Shown: positions 1-11,810 of the stretch, in pieces | Layout of the letters: each line of letters begins with the position of its first letter | Position numbering within the stretch: the first letter of the stretch is position 1 | Origin: Antennarius striatus | Taxonomy: Eukaryota; Chordata; Actinopteri; Lophiiformes; Antennariidae | DNA length: 64,000 nt | Direction of reading: 5' to 3' | Assembly: GCF_040054535.1 (NCBI RefSeq) | Contig: NC_090783.1 | Span: forward strand, 342,501 to 406,500 | The notes under the pieces: generated by a model | The model's database searches: none | Told to the model about the DNA's origin: nothing | Seen by the model: the letters and a program-made list of their open reading frames with translations, nothing else | Made by a program: the position numbers and the translations under genes

Positions 1-295
1 TGGGCATGCGGGTCGGAACCGACTACCAGGCCAGCATCCCGGAGTTCGAGCCCGGTGAGGGTCCGGTTCTACCTGAGGACGGGCGGCGGGAGCCTCGGTA
101 CCGGAGACACACACCTCCACGGACCGAGGCTACCGCCGCTGTCGTTACCGAGAGATCGGTGAGGCTGTCGGTCCGGTCCGGTTCTCCTCCCGGTCCGGTC
201 ATCAGGACCGAACGTCTGGACCGGAACCAGAAACACAACCCAGTTCTGATTGGTTTAAGGGTTAAAGTCTCTGAAGTTTCCCTCACACACACAAA

Positions 296-332
<37 letters not shown>

Positions 333-402
333 ACACATACATAGATACACACACACACACACACACATACATAGATACACACACACACACACATACATAG
401 AT

Positions 403-435
<33 letters not shown>

Positions 436-450
436 CACACACACACACAG

Positions 451-483
<33 letters not shown>

Positions 484-614
484 CACACACACACACATAC
501 ATAGATACACACACACACACACACACATAGATACACACACACACACACATACATAGATACACACACACACACACACACACATAGATACACACACACACAT
601 ACATAGATACACAC

Positions 615-673
<59 letters not shown>

Positions 674-702
674 CACACACACACACATACATAGATACAC
701 AC

Positions 703-736
<34 letters not shown>

Positions 737-1991
737 GTATACACACAAGCATGACAACAGTTAGCTTAGCATCACTTTCAGACGATAATAGCTGTTAGCT
801 CAGCAGCTAGTCCTGCTAGCCACCTCTGTGGGGGGGTTCTTGTCCTTCTCCCATCATGCACCTCTTCTGATAATGATGATACGTTGCTCTTCCCCCTCCA
901 GGCGCCACCAAGTACTCGGATAAGGACAGCGGCGGGATGCTGGTGTGGTCTCCCCATCACACCATCGTGGACTCCAAACGTAAGTCCACTTCCTGTCTGC
1001 CTCCTGGCCCCGCCCCCACCACGCCCCCTGACCTGTGTTTCCCTCCCCAGTGGACGAGTACATCGCCATCGCCAAGGAGAAGCACGGATACAACGTGGAG
1101 CAGGTGGGTCACGTGACCAGTCCAGGGTCATCCAGAGGTCACAGGTGGTGACATCATCACAGGGGTTGGTGCTGGGGGCGTGGTCATTCTGTCAGGTGTG
1201 TTAAGAAGGGTTTAGGGGGCGTGGCTTCATACTGTTACTACAGATGTTACTGCAGATATTACTACAGATATTACTACAGATATTACTACAGATATTACTA
1301 CAGATATTACTACAGATATTACTGCAGATATTACTGCAGATATTACTGCAGATATTACTGCAGATATTAATACAGTTATTACTACAGATATTACTACAGA
1401 TATTACTACAGATATTACTACAGATATTACTGCAGATATTAATACAGTTATTACTACAGATATTACTACAGATATTACTACAGATATTACTACAGATATT
1501 ACTACAGATATTACTACAGATATTACTACAGTTATTACTACAGATATTACTAAATGTGTGTGAAGGTTCAGTGTCCACAGGAGAATATATGAATTAAAGG
1601 AAACTCAAACTATTGAGGGAAAAGCAAAAGAGAAAAAACCTGCATCACATCTTTATTTCTAAAACTGATTTTATAAATGTCTACCAGGCTTTAACAGTTT
1701 GATAAAACTAATAGTTTTACTCTGATTTTTCTTTTACATAAACCGTTCTGATGTTATTAATAAAATCGTTAAATTAAAAGTTTGTTTAGTTTTCATATTG
1801 TGTCATTGTTAAACTCAATCCTTGTGTCGTTCCTACCGTATGTTCTGTTATTCTGTTATTACTGTTGGGATGCACTAATTTTTGTTGAAGCGCGTCCCAG
1901 GATGCACTGCTCTCTGGAGGTAACATGAGCTCTGTGTCAGTGTTTGTACCCAAAACTGATATGGGCCAATCAGAGGCTGAGGATCACCAAT

Positions 1992-2031
<40 letters not shown>

Positions 2032-4159
2032 GCTCTGGGGATGCTCTTCTGGCATCAGCACCACGTCGATCGTTCTCTGGCTGATCTTCCAAACTTCACT
2101 CCGTTCCCTGACGACTGGACGGTGGAGGACAAAGTTCTGTTCGAACAGGCCTTCAGTTTCCACGGGAAGAGCTTCCACCGCATCCAGCAGATGGTGAGTG
2201 TGCCCCGCCCCCTGCCCCGCCCCCTGCCCCCCCCACTAACCTGTGCTGCCCCCCCAGCTGCCGGACAAGCCCATCTCCAGCCTGGTGAAGTACTACTACT
2301 CCTGGAAGAAGACGCGGTCCAGGACCAGCCTGATGGACCGGCAGGCCCGCAAGCTGGCCACCAGGAGCAGCCAGGACGACAGGTATCCCCGCCCCCCGGT
2401 GGCCCCACCCCACCCAGGCTCACGCCGGCTGACTCTGGTTCCTGTTGTTTCCATAGCGACGAGGAGATGGAGGAGGCCAACCCCATTGAGGCCCAGGACA
2501 GCGACTACGACCCCAACCGGGACGCCAAGAAGGAGGTAGAACACGCCCCCCTGGGGTCGCCATGGCGATGGCTAATCCTCCAGGCTCTAATCCGCTTGCA
2601 CCCCCCCCGTTAGAACCAGGTGGAGCCGGTGGGGGCGGGGTCGAAGCTGGCGCTGGGCCGGCGGGAGCACCAGACCCTGCAGCACCGCCATCACCAGCGG
2701 TCCCGCTGCCGCCCCCCCAAGGGCATGTACCTGACCCAGGAGGACGTGGTGGGCGTGTCCTGCAGTGCCGCCGCCGCCAACACCTTGCTGCGCCAGCTGG
2801 ACATGGAGCTGGTGTCTCTGAAGAGACAGGTAGGGGGCGCTGAGCGCAGCGTTAGCACACTAACAGTAGCGTGTGACATCCGTCCAGGTGACGCAGCTCT
2901 GGCTCCGCCCCCCGGTGACACCTGTGTGTCGTCTTCAGGTGCAGAATGCCAAACAGATGAACAGCGGCCTGAAGCACCTGCTGGAGGTGGGCATCGACGA
3001 GTTCAGGCTGCCGGAGGTACGACCAATGAGGGCCGGCCACGCACAGGGCGTCCAATCAGGAGCCGGCAGACCACGCCAGCTAGCATTAGCACACCTGGTA
3101 CCAGTGGTGCAGCTAGCATTAGCTTATCTGAATCTAGCAGCTAACATTAGCATATTCGCCACCAGCGGTGCAGCTAGCGTTAGCTTATCTGTCAGTATCT
3201 GTCTGGAAACAACAATAAGAAGTAGAAGCACTGACTTCCTACTGGACTTCCTTAGCCACATGCTACCCGGCCAGTGGGCGGGGCCTGATGTTAACTTCCT
3301 GTTCTTCTTCGGTGGTGTCTCAGTGTAACCAGAAGGTGAACGCCCGCTGGACCACCGACGAACAGCTGCTGGCGGTTCAAGGTGAGTCTCAGGAGGGTGT
3401 GGCCTGATCCACCAACCCATGACAGGAAGTGAATGTCAGTGTTGTTCTTCTGGTCCAATCAGGCGTCAGGAAATACGGGAAGGACTTCCAGGCCATCGCC
3501 GACGTCATCGGCAACAAGACGGTGGGCCAGGTGAAGAACTTCTTCGTGAACTACCGGCGGCGCTTCAACCTGGACGAGGTGCTGCAGGAGTGGGAGGCGG
3601 AGCAAGGGACACGCCCCCCCAACGGAGACAGCGCCACCTCTGGTGAGGAGGGGAAGAACAGCTCGGCCACGCCCTCAGGGAAGAGCACCGACGAAGAGGA
3701 CGATGAGGTGAGGCGGTCCTGACAGGTGCGCTCTTCTTCTTCTGTGGTGCTGTGAGCTAACTGGTCCCCCCTCTCCCCCCCATGCAGGGTCAGGTGACCT
3801 CCTCGGGGGCGTCTCCGGCCGCCACCACCTCATCGTCGGCTCAGGTTCTGGCGACGGCCAACGCCTCCTCCCTCCACCAGCCGCCGCCCCTCCTGCGCCC
3901 CTCCCTCCCAGCCACGCCCTCCCTGCACCGCCAGCCGCCCCCCCTCCAGCAACAGGCCCGCTTCCTGCAGCCCCGCCCCACGCTGCACCAGCCCCCGCCC
4001 CTCATCCGACCGTCCAACCCACTGCCGCCCCGCCTCAACCCCCGCCCCCAAGCTCCCATGAGCCTCTGCGGCAACCCGGGGGCGTCCAGCGCAAGCTCCG
4101 CCCAACAGGCTCCCGGCATCCACCAATCAGAAACCACCTCGTCTTCCTCCCTCCACTAA
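1..4159 (+). CDS. rcor3: REST corepressor 3 (5' end outside window)
   Basis: Scaffold of the LSD1-CoREST-HDAC1/2 repressor complex in the nucleus. Exons: 1-54 (partial), 902-979, 1051-1103, 2032-2193, 2258-2382, 2457-2535, 2614-2829, 2939-3016, 3324-3381, 3463-3707, 3788-4159; phases agree and about 505 codons are present. In order: end of ELM2 (MRVGTDYQ), SANT1 ([14 protein letters not shown] to SWKKTRSR), the LSD1-binding linker, a coiled coil ([12 protein letters not shown]), SANT2 ([19 protein letters not shown] to [10 protein letters not shown]) and a proline-rich tail ending SSSSLH. The tail, the SANT2 wording and the SSLH terminus match RCOR3; RCOR1 lacks such a tail and RCOR2 differs in SANT2. 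The N-terminal exons lie upstream of the window. Convergent with atl2. A TG repeat supplies the intron 3' end before the 2032 exon. Confidence 0.95.
287..745. repeat. CA microsatellite with ACATAGAT interruptions
   Basis: Compound (CA)n block in the first visible rcor3 intron, broken at irregular intervals by ACATAGATACAC. The long ORFs across it, runs of alternating Thr-His or Cys-Val, are repeat translation and not genes. Confidence 0.95.
1242..1552. repeat. 12-bp minisatellite (ATTACTACAGAT)
   Basis: About 26 copies of a 12-bp unit with ACTAC/ACTGC variants, in the rcor3 intron between exons 1051-1103 and 2032-2193. Being a multiple of three without stops in some frames, it produces false ORFs on both strands. 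The rest of this intron (1560-1990) is unique and AT-rich. Confidence 0.95.
1993..2029. repeat. TG microsatellite forming an intron 3' end
   Basis: (TG)n runs directly into the TAG acceptor of the rcor3 exon at 2032, replacing a normal polypyrimidine tract. Confidence 0.9.
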
Positions 4160-4536
4160 CGGACGTGACGCCGCGCTGCGTTCAGGTGCCGTGGGAACTT
4201 TCATGTTTGTGTGTTTCAGGGGCTGAAGCTCGTTTTTCCCACAGACCTGAACGCAGCAGGTCGATGGGTGGAGCCACTGGGTGGGCGGCGCCCCACGGGG
4301 GTCCACCTCTTCTCTCCTGGACAGAAACATTTGGCTCTGGAACCAGGATGTGATTGGATTTGCTCCGCCTTCCTAACAGTTGTGTAATCTGATTGGCCGA
4401 CACAACGCAGCTCAACAGTGATTGGCTGTCCCGACGTGAGGCATAAACGGACCGGACGATCAGAACCAACGGTGTTTTAGCCCAATTAACAGTCTTAGTA
4501 GTCGTATCTTAATCGTTGTCATGGTAACAGCTGGTC

Positions 4537-4542
4537 AATAAA
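4537..4542 (+). terminator. poly(A) signal of rcor3
   Basis: AATAAA 378 bases after the rcor3 stop. A second AATAAA follows near 4629. The 3' UTR (4160 to about 4560) contains no ORF worth calling. Confidence 0.6.
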
Positions 4543-4559
4543 GTTAGGGTACTTGAACG

Positions 4560-5523
4560 CCTCGCTCCTCCTTCAGCAGAAACCAGACTGTTCTGGCCCA
4601 AAAGTGACATGTTTGAGTTTTTCCCCCAATAAATCAGTTAAAAGGTTAAATATATGACCTTTTGCCACTAATTTTATTTTATTATTTTATTTTCTAAATT
4701 CCTTAATGCCTCATATAGAATACGTTATAATTGTACACACAATACCTAAAATGGTCCAACTGACTCCCATTATAATCAGATTTCTATATTTTACATTTTT
4801 ATCATATACTATAAGCATATATATATATAATGTATATGATATATATATATGTAAGCATACACAATAATGGAAATATTTTGGAAATATTCTATATTTTGTG
4901 TTTTTCTCATTGGAAGAAAAACAGGGTTCTAGTGGCTCCATATAAACATTTACTTAAAAGATATATAAACGTTCTGGACCGATGGAACAAATCAATAATC
5001 ATTGGAAGGTTCTGGTTCCAACCTGGGGGGGCGGGGCCAAGCACAGAAGAACACCAGGAGGCGGAGCTTGCTGAGTCGGGTTTAATAAAATAGATTAAAA
5101 TGGGTTTGAAACAAGACGGGGGGGGGGGGACAAGGGGGGGGTTACAAATATATCTGATATAAAAAAGAATTTAATTTTCCACAAATCACAAAAGCAGAAA
5201 AGTTCTACAAAAGTTCTATTTATATATTTATAGATTTGATGATAAAAACAGGGGGGTAGTCCAGTGATGTCACCTTCAAGTCGCGCCCCCCCACCAGTAC
5301 CTTTGGTGGCTCCACACTACCGCACAGAGGAGGCGGAGCTACGAGGAAGCTGTGGTCATGCTACATTCACATGAATGGGAATCGTTAACAGGGAGCTGCC
5401 ACTGACAGTGGCCCCTCCCACCAATAAATACCTTAGCCACGCCCACTGACAATGACACACTGATTGGTCCTCAGACCTGCAGGGCGTGGCCTGCGTCTGG
5501 AGTCCTAACAGACGGGTGTGCTG
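4560..5523. other. Gap between convergent rcor3 and atl2
   Basis: AT-rich sequence with a (TA)n stretch at about 4815-4850, a poly-G run near 5119-5147 and short unique sequence. No coding exon seen. A TTTAAT at about 5168-5173 could be the ATTAAA poly(A) signal of atl2 on the minus strand, some 350 bases past its stop. Confidence 0.4.
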
Positions 5524-8500
5524 CTAGTTTTTCTTCTTGACGTTATTTTTGGAGGCGAGGTGGGGGCGGGGCCAGGGGCGGGGCCATGGGACCAGAACCC
5601 CCAGCGGGACCCGGGTCCAGGCCGCCTCTAGGAGTTTGGAGAAGACCTGCAGGAGGAGACGAAGAGTTAGGTTTGTTCTGTTGCAGTTATGACATCATAA
5701 CCTGTCAGAGGGCGGAGCCTGATTGGTCGGGGCTCACCTGCCGGGGGCTTCTCTGGAGGCGTGACAGGAAAGAGGAAGAGGAGGAGGAAGAGGAGCGTTT
5801 CAAAGGAGGAAAAGAAACCGATAACCGATGAGATCATCACGTCATGCTAGTGTTAGCATGCAGGCGGGACTGTGTTTAAATAAAGTTTCAATCAAACCAC
5901 CCACCTGTTCCCAGAGGGCTTCAGCCACGTGGTCGATGGCTCCGCCCACCTCGCGGAACTCTCCGGAGTACCTGACGTAAACCCAGACGCAGAGCGCCGC
6001 CAGAGCCACGCCCATCACCAGGCGGCAGAGCGCCGCTGCCGAGGCCACGCCCAGGAAGCTGGTGACCAGCGCGGCGGCGTACATGGCGAGCACGATGGCA
6101 AACAGCGTGGCGGGCGTCCGCACCGCGTGGAAGATGTTCTTGCCGTCGTTGTGTTTGCAGAAGTTGGCGTAGGCGTCATCAAGCTCCGCCTCCAGCTGCT
6201 CCTGGTAGCGCCGGCAGAAATCGTCGCCGCCCATCTTCTTCACGCCACGGAAGCGTCGCACCGCCGCCCGCCGCAGCTCCTTGTGGCGGCGTTCCAGCTC
6301 CACCGGCGACAGGTAGGGCTTGTCGCCGCCGCACACCTGGAGGCGCATCAGAACCGGAAGTCAGCCCAAGCCACGCCCCCCAGCAGACAGGAAGTGATGC
6401 GTTACCTGCTCCATGCCGCTGTAGTACACCTCTGTGGCACCCGCCAACGCTGCCAGGTTGTTGGCTTCAGCGGTTGCCTTGGTAACAGATGACAAAACAA
6501 CTATCACAGCACGCAGGTACAGGCCACGCCCACCAGATCAAGTGTTACCCAATCAGAAGTCTCTGGAGTCAAGCTGTTAAATGGATATTTCTGTTTCCAT
6601 GGTAACGCCTGTTAAATTTACTGAAGGAGTGGGATGCAGAGGGGGAGGAGTTAAAGGGGGAGCATCCAGTGGGCAGGGCCAGACTCACCTGCAGCATGGT
6701 CTTGGGGTGAGGAAGCTCCTCCCCCTGGTAGATCTTCATGTAGGCCTGAAAACCAGAAGACGTCAGCATCCGGGTCAGCACTGGAGCATGCTGGGTAACA
6801 AGCAGTGGCTCACCTTGAAGTAGTACAGCAGGTCCCTGCAGGTGACCCTGGCCCCCCCGATCTCCTTCTCCACCAGGTTGTGGGGGGCCAGCAGCGCCGG
6901 GACCAGGGCCCCCAGCTCCCGCCTGAAGTCCTGGTCGATGTCTGAGGGGAGAGAGTCGCGTCAGCCCCGCCCACAGGAGAGGGACTCACCTGAGGGGCGG
7001 GGCTCACCGCGCAGCCGGCCGTCAAAGCGGGGGTTGGTGGCCACCTGCAGGCCGGGGTGGGGCAGCAGGAAGCAGCCGATGTGGGAGAAGCAGGAACGGA
7101 CGTGTCGCCTGACGGCCTGCAGCTCCTCGTGCTGCTGCTGCGTGAGCTGAGACAGCGGGTAGCACGGGTTAGCGCCGGCTAACGGCACATTAGTGCCACG
7201 ATAGCGCCGCGTTAGCTCACCATGGTAAAATAGTGTTAGCACCGCGATAAAGTAGTGTTAGCACCGCGATAAAGTAGTGTTAGCACCGCGATAAAGTAGT
7301 GTTAGCACCGCGATAAAGTAGTGTTAGCACCGCGATAAAGTAGTGTTAGCACCGCGATAAAGTAGTGTTAGCACCGCGATAAAGTAGTGTTAGCACCGCG
7401 ATAAAGTAGTGTTAGCACCGCGATAAAGTAGTGTTAGCACCGCGATAAAGTAGTGGTAGCACCGCTTTTAAAGTTGTGTTAGCATAAGGTTAGCCATGTG
7501 TTAGCATCATCATCCCAGCGCCAGTCACAGGAGGCTCACCTGCAGGCGTTTGTCCAGGAAGCTGCGCCCCCCCTCCAGGCCGTAGGGGTGCTCATAGGGG
7601 TAGCTCCAGTCCCGGATCAGGAACATCAGGCTCTGGGGGGACACCAGGTGTCAGAACCACCGGGGGGGGTTGGGGGGAGGTGCCTCGGGGAGCCCCCCTC
7701 AGACCCCCGAGGGAGACCCCGACCCACCTGGAAGGGTTTCTCGTAGACCTGCTCCATGGCCAGACGTCCGTACTCTGTGAAGAGCTGGGAAAAGGTCAGA
7801 GGAGCAGAGGTCAGAGGAGCAGAGGTCAGAGGAGCAGAGGTCAGAGGAGCAGAGGTCAGAGGAGCAGAGGTCAGAGGAGCAGAGGTCAGAGCCACCGGCT
7901 GCTAACGACCAAATATGGAAACAGGGACTGACCTGCAGGTGCTGGAGGTCGTCCTCCTGGACGTTCTGGGACAGGTTGTAGACCTGAAAAACACCACATC
8001 ACGTGAACCCTGATCGCCCGGTGACCCCCGACCCCCCCGGTGACCCCTGACCCCCCCGGCGGACCTGGACAGAGCTGGTCATGGTGCTGAGGGCGAACAG
8101 GGTGGCGCAGTCCCTGACGGTGGACTGGCTGTCAAACGCCCCCTGGGTGTCCATCAGCAGTACTGCGACCTGCAGAGAACACAGGTGTTCAGAGGGCGGG
8201 GTCCGGCCCCGCTGCCCCGCCCCCAGCCCCGCCCCCCACCTCGCAGCCATCGGGCTTCTCCACCACGAACACATCGCTCCAGGCCAGGATGCCCGTCGTC
8301 TCCCGCTCGCAACCGCCACGCCAGCTGAAGCCGGTCAGAGGCTCCTCCTCCCCGCCGATCCACGAGACGGAGTCCTGGGCGGAGACAGTTGCCATGGTTA
8401 CCAGTTGCCCCGCCCCCCCCACACTGCCAGCATCGTGCCCGACTCAAATCCTCTTTACGTGTGGAAACCTTCCAGACTGGGGATTAACGGGGTCCAAAGG

Positions 8501-10485
8501 TCAAATTGGGCCCCGCCCCTGGCCCCGCCCCCTGTGGTCAGGTGACCCTCACCTGCTGGTACATGTAGCGCAGCATGAAGTCCAGCAGGAAGGACTTCCC
8601 CTTGCGGAAGGCGCCGGCCACCGACACCACCACCACCTGGAGGTCCTGCACCGCCTCCTGCAGCAGCAGCCGCTCAAGCTCCGCCTCCTGCAGCGAGAAC
8701 GAATGGGCCGCCTCGTCCGCCGCCACGATCTGCACCGGCCGGGCCCCGCCCCCCGCCACCGGGGAGGGGTGTGATCTGAACCTGTGGCGTCCTGTGAAGG
8801 AAAGGTCAGGTTAGCTGCTAGCTGCTAACCGCTACTGGAGGACACGCCCCCTTGAAGCAGCAGGCTGAGTCCCTCCAGCTGGTGATGAAGAGGAGGGGGG
8901 GGTTACGATTATGGGATGGCAGGGAGGTTTACAGTACACAGCCGGGGCCCCGGCGGCTCTGACCCTGAACGGCATCTCCTTGTACGGCAGGCGGTGACCG
9001 ACCGGTGACCCCCCCTGCAGGCCCTTGGCCCCTCCTGGGGTCCGGTTCTCTTCCTGGACCCGGGTCCGGCTCTGGGGCCCCTGAAGAACCCGATCCAGAG
9101 TTCAGGATCAGAACAGACCAGAGGAATCCCAGGAAATTGTGAATTCCAGGTTTGGGTTCCGGCGCTCCGTTCCTACGCTGCCCCAGGGCAGCCAGGGGGC
9201 GGAGCCAACGCACCTACCACAAGGCGGTGCCAATGCACCTGCCACAGGGCGGTGCCAACGCACCTGCCACAGGGCGGAGCCAACGCACCTGCCACAGGGC
9301 GGAGCCAACGCACCTGCCACAGGGCGGAGCCAACGCACCTGCCAGATGCACCCCAGGGTTACTGAACCACCAGGACCCGGCAGAACCGGGACAGTCCGGT
9401 TTAAACAGGTCTGGAGCCCCTAATGTCAGAGGGACAGTGAACGCACCACCTCAGATGGGGGAATCGGATTGGTCCCTGAGGTCACATGACGGCGCTCCAC
9501 ATCTGGTGATCAGCTGACTCACCCTGAGGCATCCTGGGAAGAAGCGTCCCTATTCAGGACCACGAGACACCGATCTGCGCCACGCCCTGATGCTAACCAC
9601 AATGAACGTCGGGGGCGGTCCAGAGGAGCCAGGACCAATCGGCATCATTTCATGCCCCTCCCCCTGAAGCGGTCACCTGACCCACCAGTTAGAATCCTCG
9701 CTAGCATGTTAGCAGCTAACAATAAAACAAAGCAGTGACATCAGGTCCACAGAATGCCGTAAGCCCCGCCCACCCAGGTGACTCCACTGACGTCACATTT
9801 CAATCCTAGCGTTAAACACTACATTGTAGGTCGCGTGCGCCCCGCCTCCCACCTGCATCACGTGACACCCAGCTTCCAGCGTCAGCATCCATCTGAACGC
9901 CCTCTCGTCAGCGCAGCAAAAGAGGCTAGCATGCTAGCTGCTAACAACAACCAATCAGCTGCAGGGCTCGAGCCTCGCTCCGAAACGACGCCCTCACGAG
10001 CCGCGGACCACCGGCCGGACGCGGTGCGACGGGAGACGCGGTGCGACGGGAGACGCGGTGCGACGGGAGACGCGGTGCGACGGGAGACGCGGTGCGACGG
10101 GAGACGCGGTGCGACGGGAGACGCGGTGCGACGGGAGACGCGGTGCGACGGGAGACGCGGTGCGACGGGAGACGCGGTGCGACGGGAGACGCGGTGCGAC
10201 GGGAGACGCGGTGCGACGGGAGACGCGGTGCGACGGGAGACGCGGTGCGACGGGAGACGCGGTGCGACGGGAGACGCGGTGCGACGGGAGACGCGGTGCG
10301 GCAAAACGCGGCAGCGTCACCCCGGAGTCACCCGCCGCCGGTCCAGCGCCGCGCGCTTTGAAGCCAGCCGGTGTCACGTGCGTCGCCGGTGAAGCGGGGA
10401 CCGGCGGGAGGTGTCCGTTACCTGCCGTGGAGATGCTGCCGCTGGGGCTCCGCTGCTTCAGCGCGCCGCTCTCCTCCGCCGCCAT
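5524..10485 (-). CDS. atl2: Atlastin-2, ER membrane-fusion GTPase
   Basis: Dynamin-family GTPase that fuses ER tubules homotypically. Exons from the start: 10422-10485, 8553-8791, 8240-8374, 8065-8169, 7933-7983, 7728-7784, 7540-7632, 7008-7146, 6814-6941, 6689-6745, 6406-6477, 5905-6336, 5524-5646; 564 aa, or 569 with the microexon at 5738-5752. The P-loop is GAFRKGKS with the catalytic Arg. Also seen are [12 protein letters not shown] (switch 2), the RD guanine motif in [12 protein letters not shown], a helical middle domain, and a double-pass hairpin membrane anchor ([13 protein letters not shown] onward) followed by the conserved VRYSGEFRE helix. The C terminus ends NNVKKKN, an ER-type dilysine-like tail resembling an ATL2 isoform. 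[10 protein letters not shown] and [12 protein letters not shown] favour ATL2 over ATL1 or ATL3. The start is the first ATG of a CpG-rich first exon, and its phase matches exon 2. Confidence 0.93.
5738..5752 (-). other. atl2: Candidate 15-nt cassette microexon of atl2 (RSPRQ)
   Basis: Between the exons 5905-6336 and 5524-5646 the minus strand shows a long pyrimidine tract, CAG, then AGAAGCCCCCGGCAG, then GTGAGC. Both flanking junctions are phase 0, so inclusion adds Arg-Ser-Pro-Arg-Gln before [10 protein letters not shown]. From memory, a human ATL2 isoform has RSPRK before VFSKLFE at the same place, which supports a conserved alternative exon in the autoregulatory C-terminal tail. Confidence 0.75.
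7203..7465. repeat. 22-bp minisatellite in atl2 intron
   Basis: About 12 near-identical copies of a 22-bp unit containing gtgttagcaccgcgataaag, in the intron between exons 7540-7632 and 7008-7146. The first and last copies carry changes; the inner ones look homogeneous, suggesting recent expansion. Confidence 0.95.
7794..7890. repeat. 15-bp minisatellite beside an atl2 splice acceptor
   Basis: Seven copies of aggtcagaggagcag on the plus strand. On the coding strand they form a pyrimidine-rich tract reaching almost to the acceptor of exon 7728-7784, so the repeat probably serves as the polypyrimidine tract. Confidence 0.9.
9197..9345. repeat. Short tandem repeat in atl2 intron 1
   Basis: About six copies of a 25-26 bp unit with the core ccacagggcggagccaacgc. 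Confidence 0.85.
10021..10302. repeat. CpG-dense 17-bp minisatellite near atl2 promoter
   Basis: About 16 copies of ggtgcgacgggagacgc in atl2 intron 1, 120 bp from the first exon. Copies are almost perfect and each holds three CpGs. The unit length is not a multiple of three and lacks stops, so long Arg-rich ORFs arise in several frames; these are artefacts. Confidence 0.97.
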
Positions 10486-11569
10486 CTTCCTCGTCCCGGC
10501 AGCAGCGCGGCCTGACGTCACACACTGCCCCGCTGCTGCCCGCGAGGGCTCAAATACAGACAGACGCCCCGCCCCCTGGTTGCCTCCGGAGAGGGGCGTG
10601 TCATGAATAATTACTAAGGCTGCTCTTCAGCTGTTTCCTACGTCACACGTCACATTAGAGAACGTTAGCATTCTGCACTTCCTTAGCAGGTTGCTAACGC
10701 GGTGCGTTCACGGATCCCCGGTGATTCCAGCACCGACCGTACATTCAAATCCAAACTTTGTGAATCGACAATTGAGGATTAGTTTCTTATTGACTCCGCC
10801 CACAATCTGACGTCACTACTTCGCTTCAAACAGATGGACAAACGGCAGCAAGATCCATTAAATACACAGCCATGGATCGATGCTTTATTTATCCACAAGG
10901 AAATTACACAACAACAGACACAGTAATAATCCATAATTGATTGATGATGAAGTCATGAACAGAAGAAACAAATAACCAGTAAAGCTAATGTTTTTTGGTT
11001 CCTGGCAGAAGGACTGAAGGAGCATCTGTGGTGACGGCACCTGAAGGCATCACGAGGTAACACATGAGGATGATAAGTGTATTGATCCGGGGGGCGGAGT
11101 CGATGGGTCCATCAGCGTCTGATTGGCTGAGGCTCACATCAGAGGAACCCAGGCTAATCCGTCCTGAACGCGGCGCTTGTTCTGGAACCTGTGACTGTGG
11201 GAAATGGATTTTACTCAGCTGACCCCCTCGGCCCTCCCCAGTGCATGCTGGGATTGCAAAACAGACGCAGCCCTTGTTAGAGGCTGTAGAGTGGAATGTT
11301 GTTAGCATGTTATCAGCTAACAACCCCAACCTAGTGCTTTACCCTCCACGGGGGCAGGTGGCGCCGAGGGTCAGTCAGGCCACGCCTCCATCGCTGATGA
11401 TTGGACGTGTTGCGTTCAGGACAGTCCGTAAACTTGATTAATGGACACCGTGAGACATGTGGTCATATGACGACCTGTGGCCACACCCCTCAGCCCCCCA
11501 ACCAGCTGATGGTGCGTTCAGGTGCATCAGTGGGTACCAGCACCGACCCTCACACCTCATCCAGACAGC
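10486..11569. other. Spacer between atl2 promoter and the small gene
   Basis: The atl2 upstream part (10486-10620) is GC-rich with CpGs. Near 10875-10905 the minus strand reads AATTTCCTTGTGGATAAATA and then AAG, like the 3' tail of teleost L2/Maui-type LINEs. A 114-codon minus ORF at 10985-11329 has no recognisable similarity and includes intron-like sequence; I do not call it a gene. Confidence 0.4.
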
Positions 11570-11575
11570 TTTATT
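11570..11575 (-). terminator. poly(A) signal of the small bicistronic gene
   Basis: TTTATT on the plus strand, AATAAA on the minus strand, 56 bases after the stop of ORF B. Confidence 0.6.
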
Positions 11576-11630
11576 GATTATTTTCAGCTTCCATCAATCA
11601 AACCTGTGCAGCATTGAATCAGTCTGTTCA

Positions 11631-11810
11631 TCAAGCCCCGCCCCCTGACCCATCAGTCCGGCCCCCCTCTCCGGCGGCCTTCGTCCTGACCTCCGAGCGA
11701 ACGGCGCTCTTCATGCTCCTCTGCATCAGCCAGGTGACCAGGTGGACGGACAGGAAGGCCCCGCTCGCCGCCAGCAGCCAGTTCCTCCGGATCCAGCTCT
11801 GAGGCCTCAT
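11631..11810 (-). CDS. Small membrane protein, ORF B of a two-ORF transcript
   Basis: Uninterrupted 59-aa ORF starting MRPQSWIRRNWLL. It has a basic, aromatic N terminus, one predicted membrane helix (WLLAASGAFLSVHLVTWLMQ), then a basic and Gly-rich tail. The exon begins two bases before this ATG, at 11812, behind a good acceptor (poly-C then CAG). Splicing from the upstream exon places the ATG 12 nt after the ORF A stop. Size, helix and charge resemble mitochondrial inner-membrane microproteins, but I do not recognise the family. An alternative is that this exon is only 3' UTR. Confidence 0.5.
   Translation of the reverse strand: MRPQSWIRRNWLLAASGAFLSVHLVTWLMQRSMKSAVRSEVRTKAAGEGGRTDGSGGGA

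Noticed and set aside
23-757. Long Cys-Val or Thr-His ORFs over CA/TG repeats (also near 21590, 28550, 30440, 61640)
   Set aside because: They are translations of dinucleotide repeats inside introns or spacers, with no codon structure or conservation expected.
1201-1597. Ile-Cys-Ser-Asn and Leu-Leu-Gln-Ile repeat ORFs
   Set aside because: Both strands of a 12-bp intronic minisatellite; resemblance to an ice-binding or LRR protein is superficial.
5842-5904. Alternative atl2 C terminus by reading past the 5905 donor (VGGLIETLF)
   Set aside because: The donor is strong and the downstream exon matches known ATL2 tails; the read-through stretch has no match I recall, so intron retention is less likely.
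7203-7465. Possible CRISPR array (regular 22-bp repeats)
   Set aside because: Units are directly tandem with no unique spacers, inside a vertebrate intron.
9994-10606. Arg-rich and Ser-Arg ORFs over the 17-bp repeat
   Set aside because: Stop-free repeat unit read in several frames on both strands inside atl2 intron 1.
10985-11329. 114-codon minus ORF as a gene
   Set aside because: No start context, family match or neighbouring exon; one part looks like a 3' region or repeat flank.
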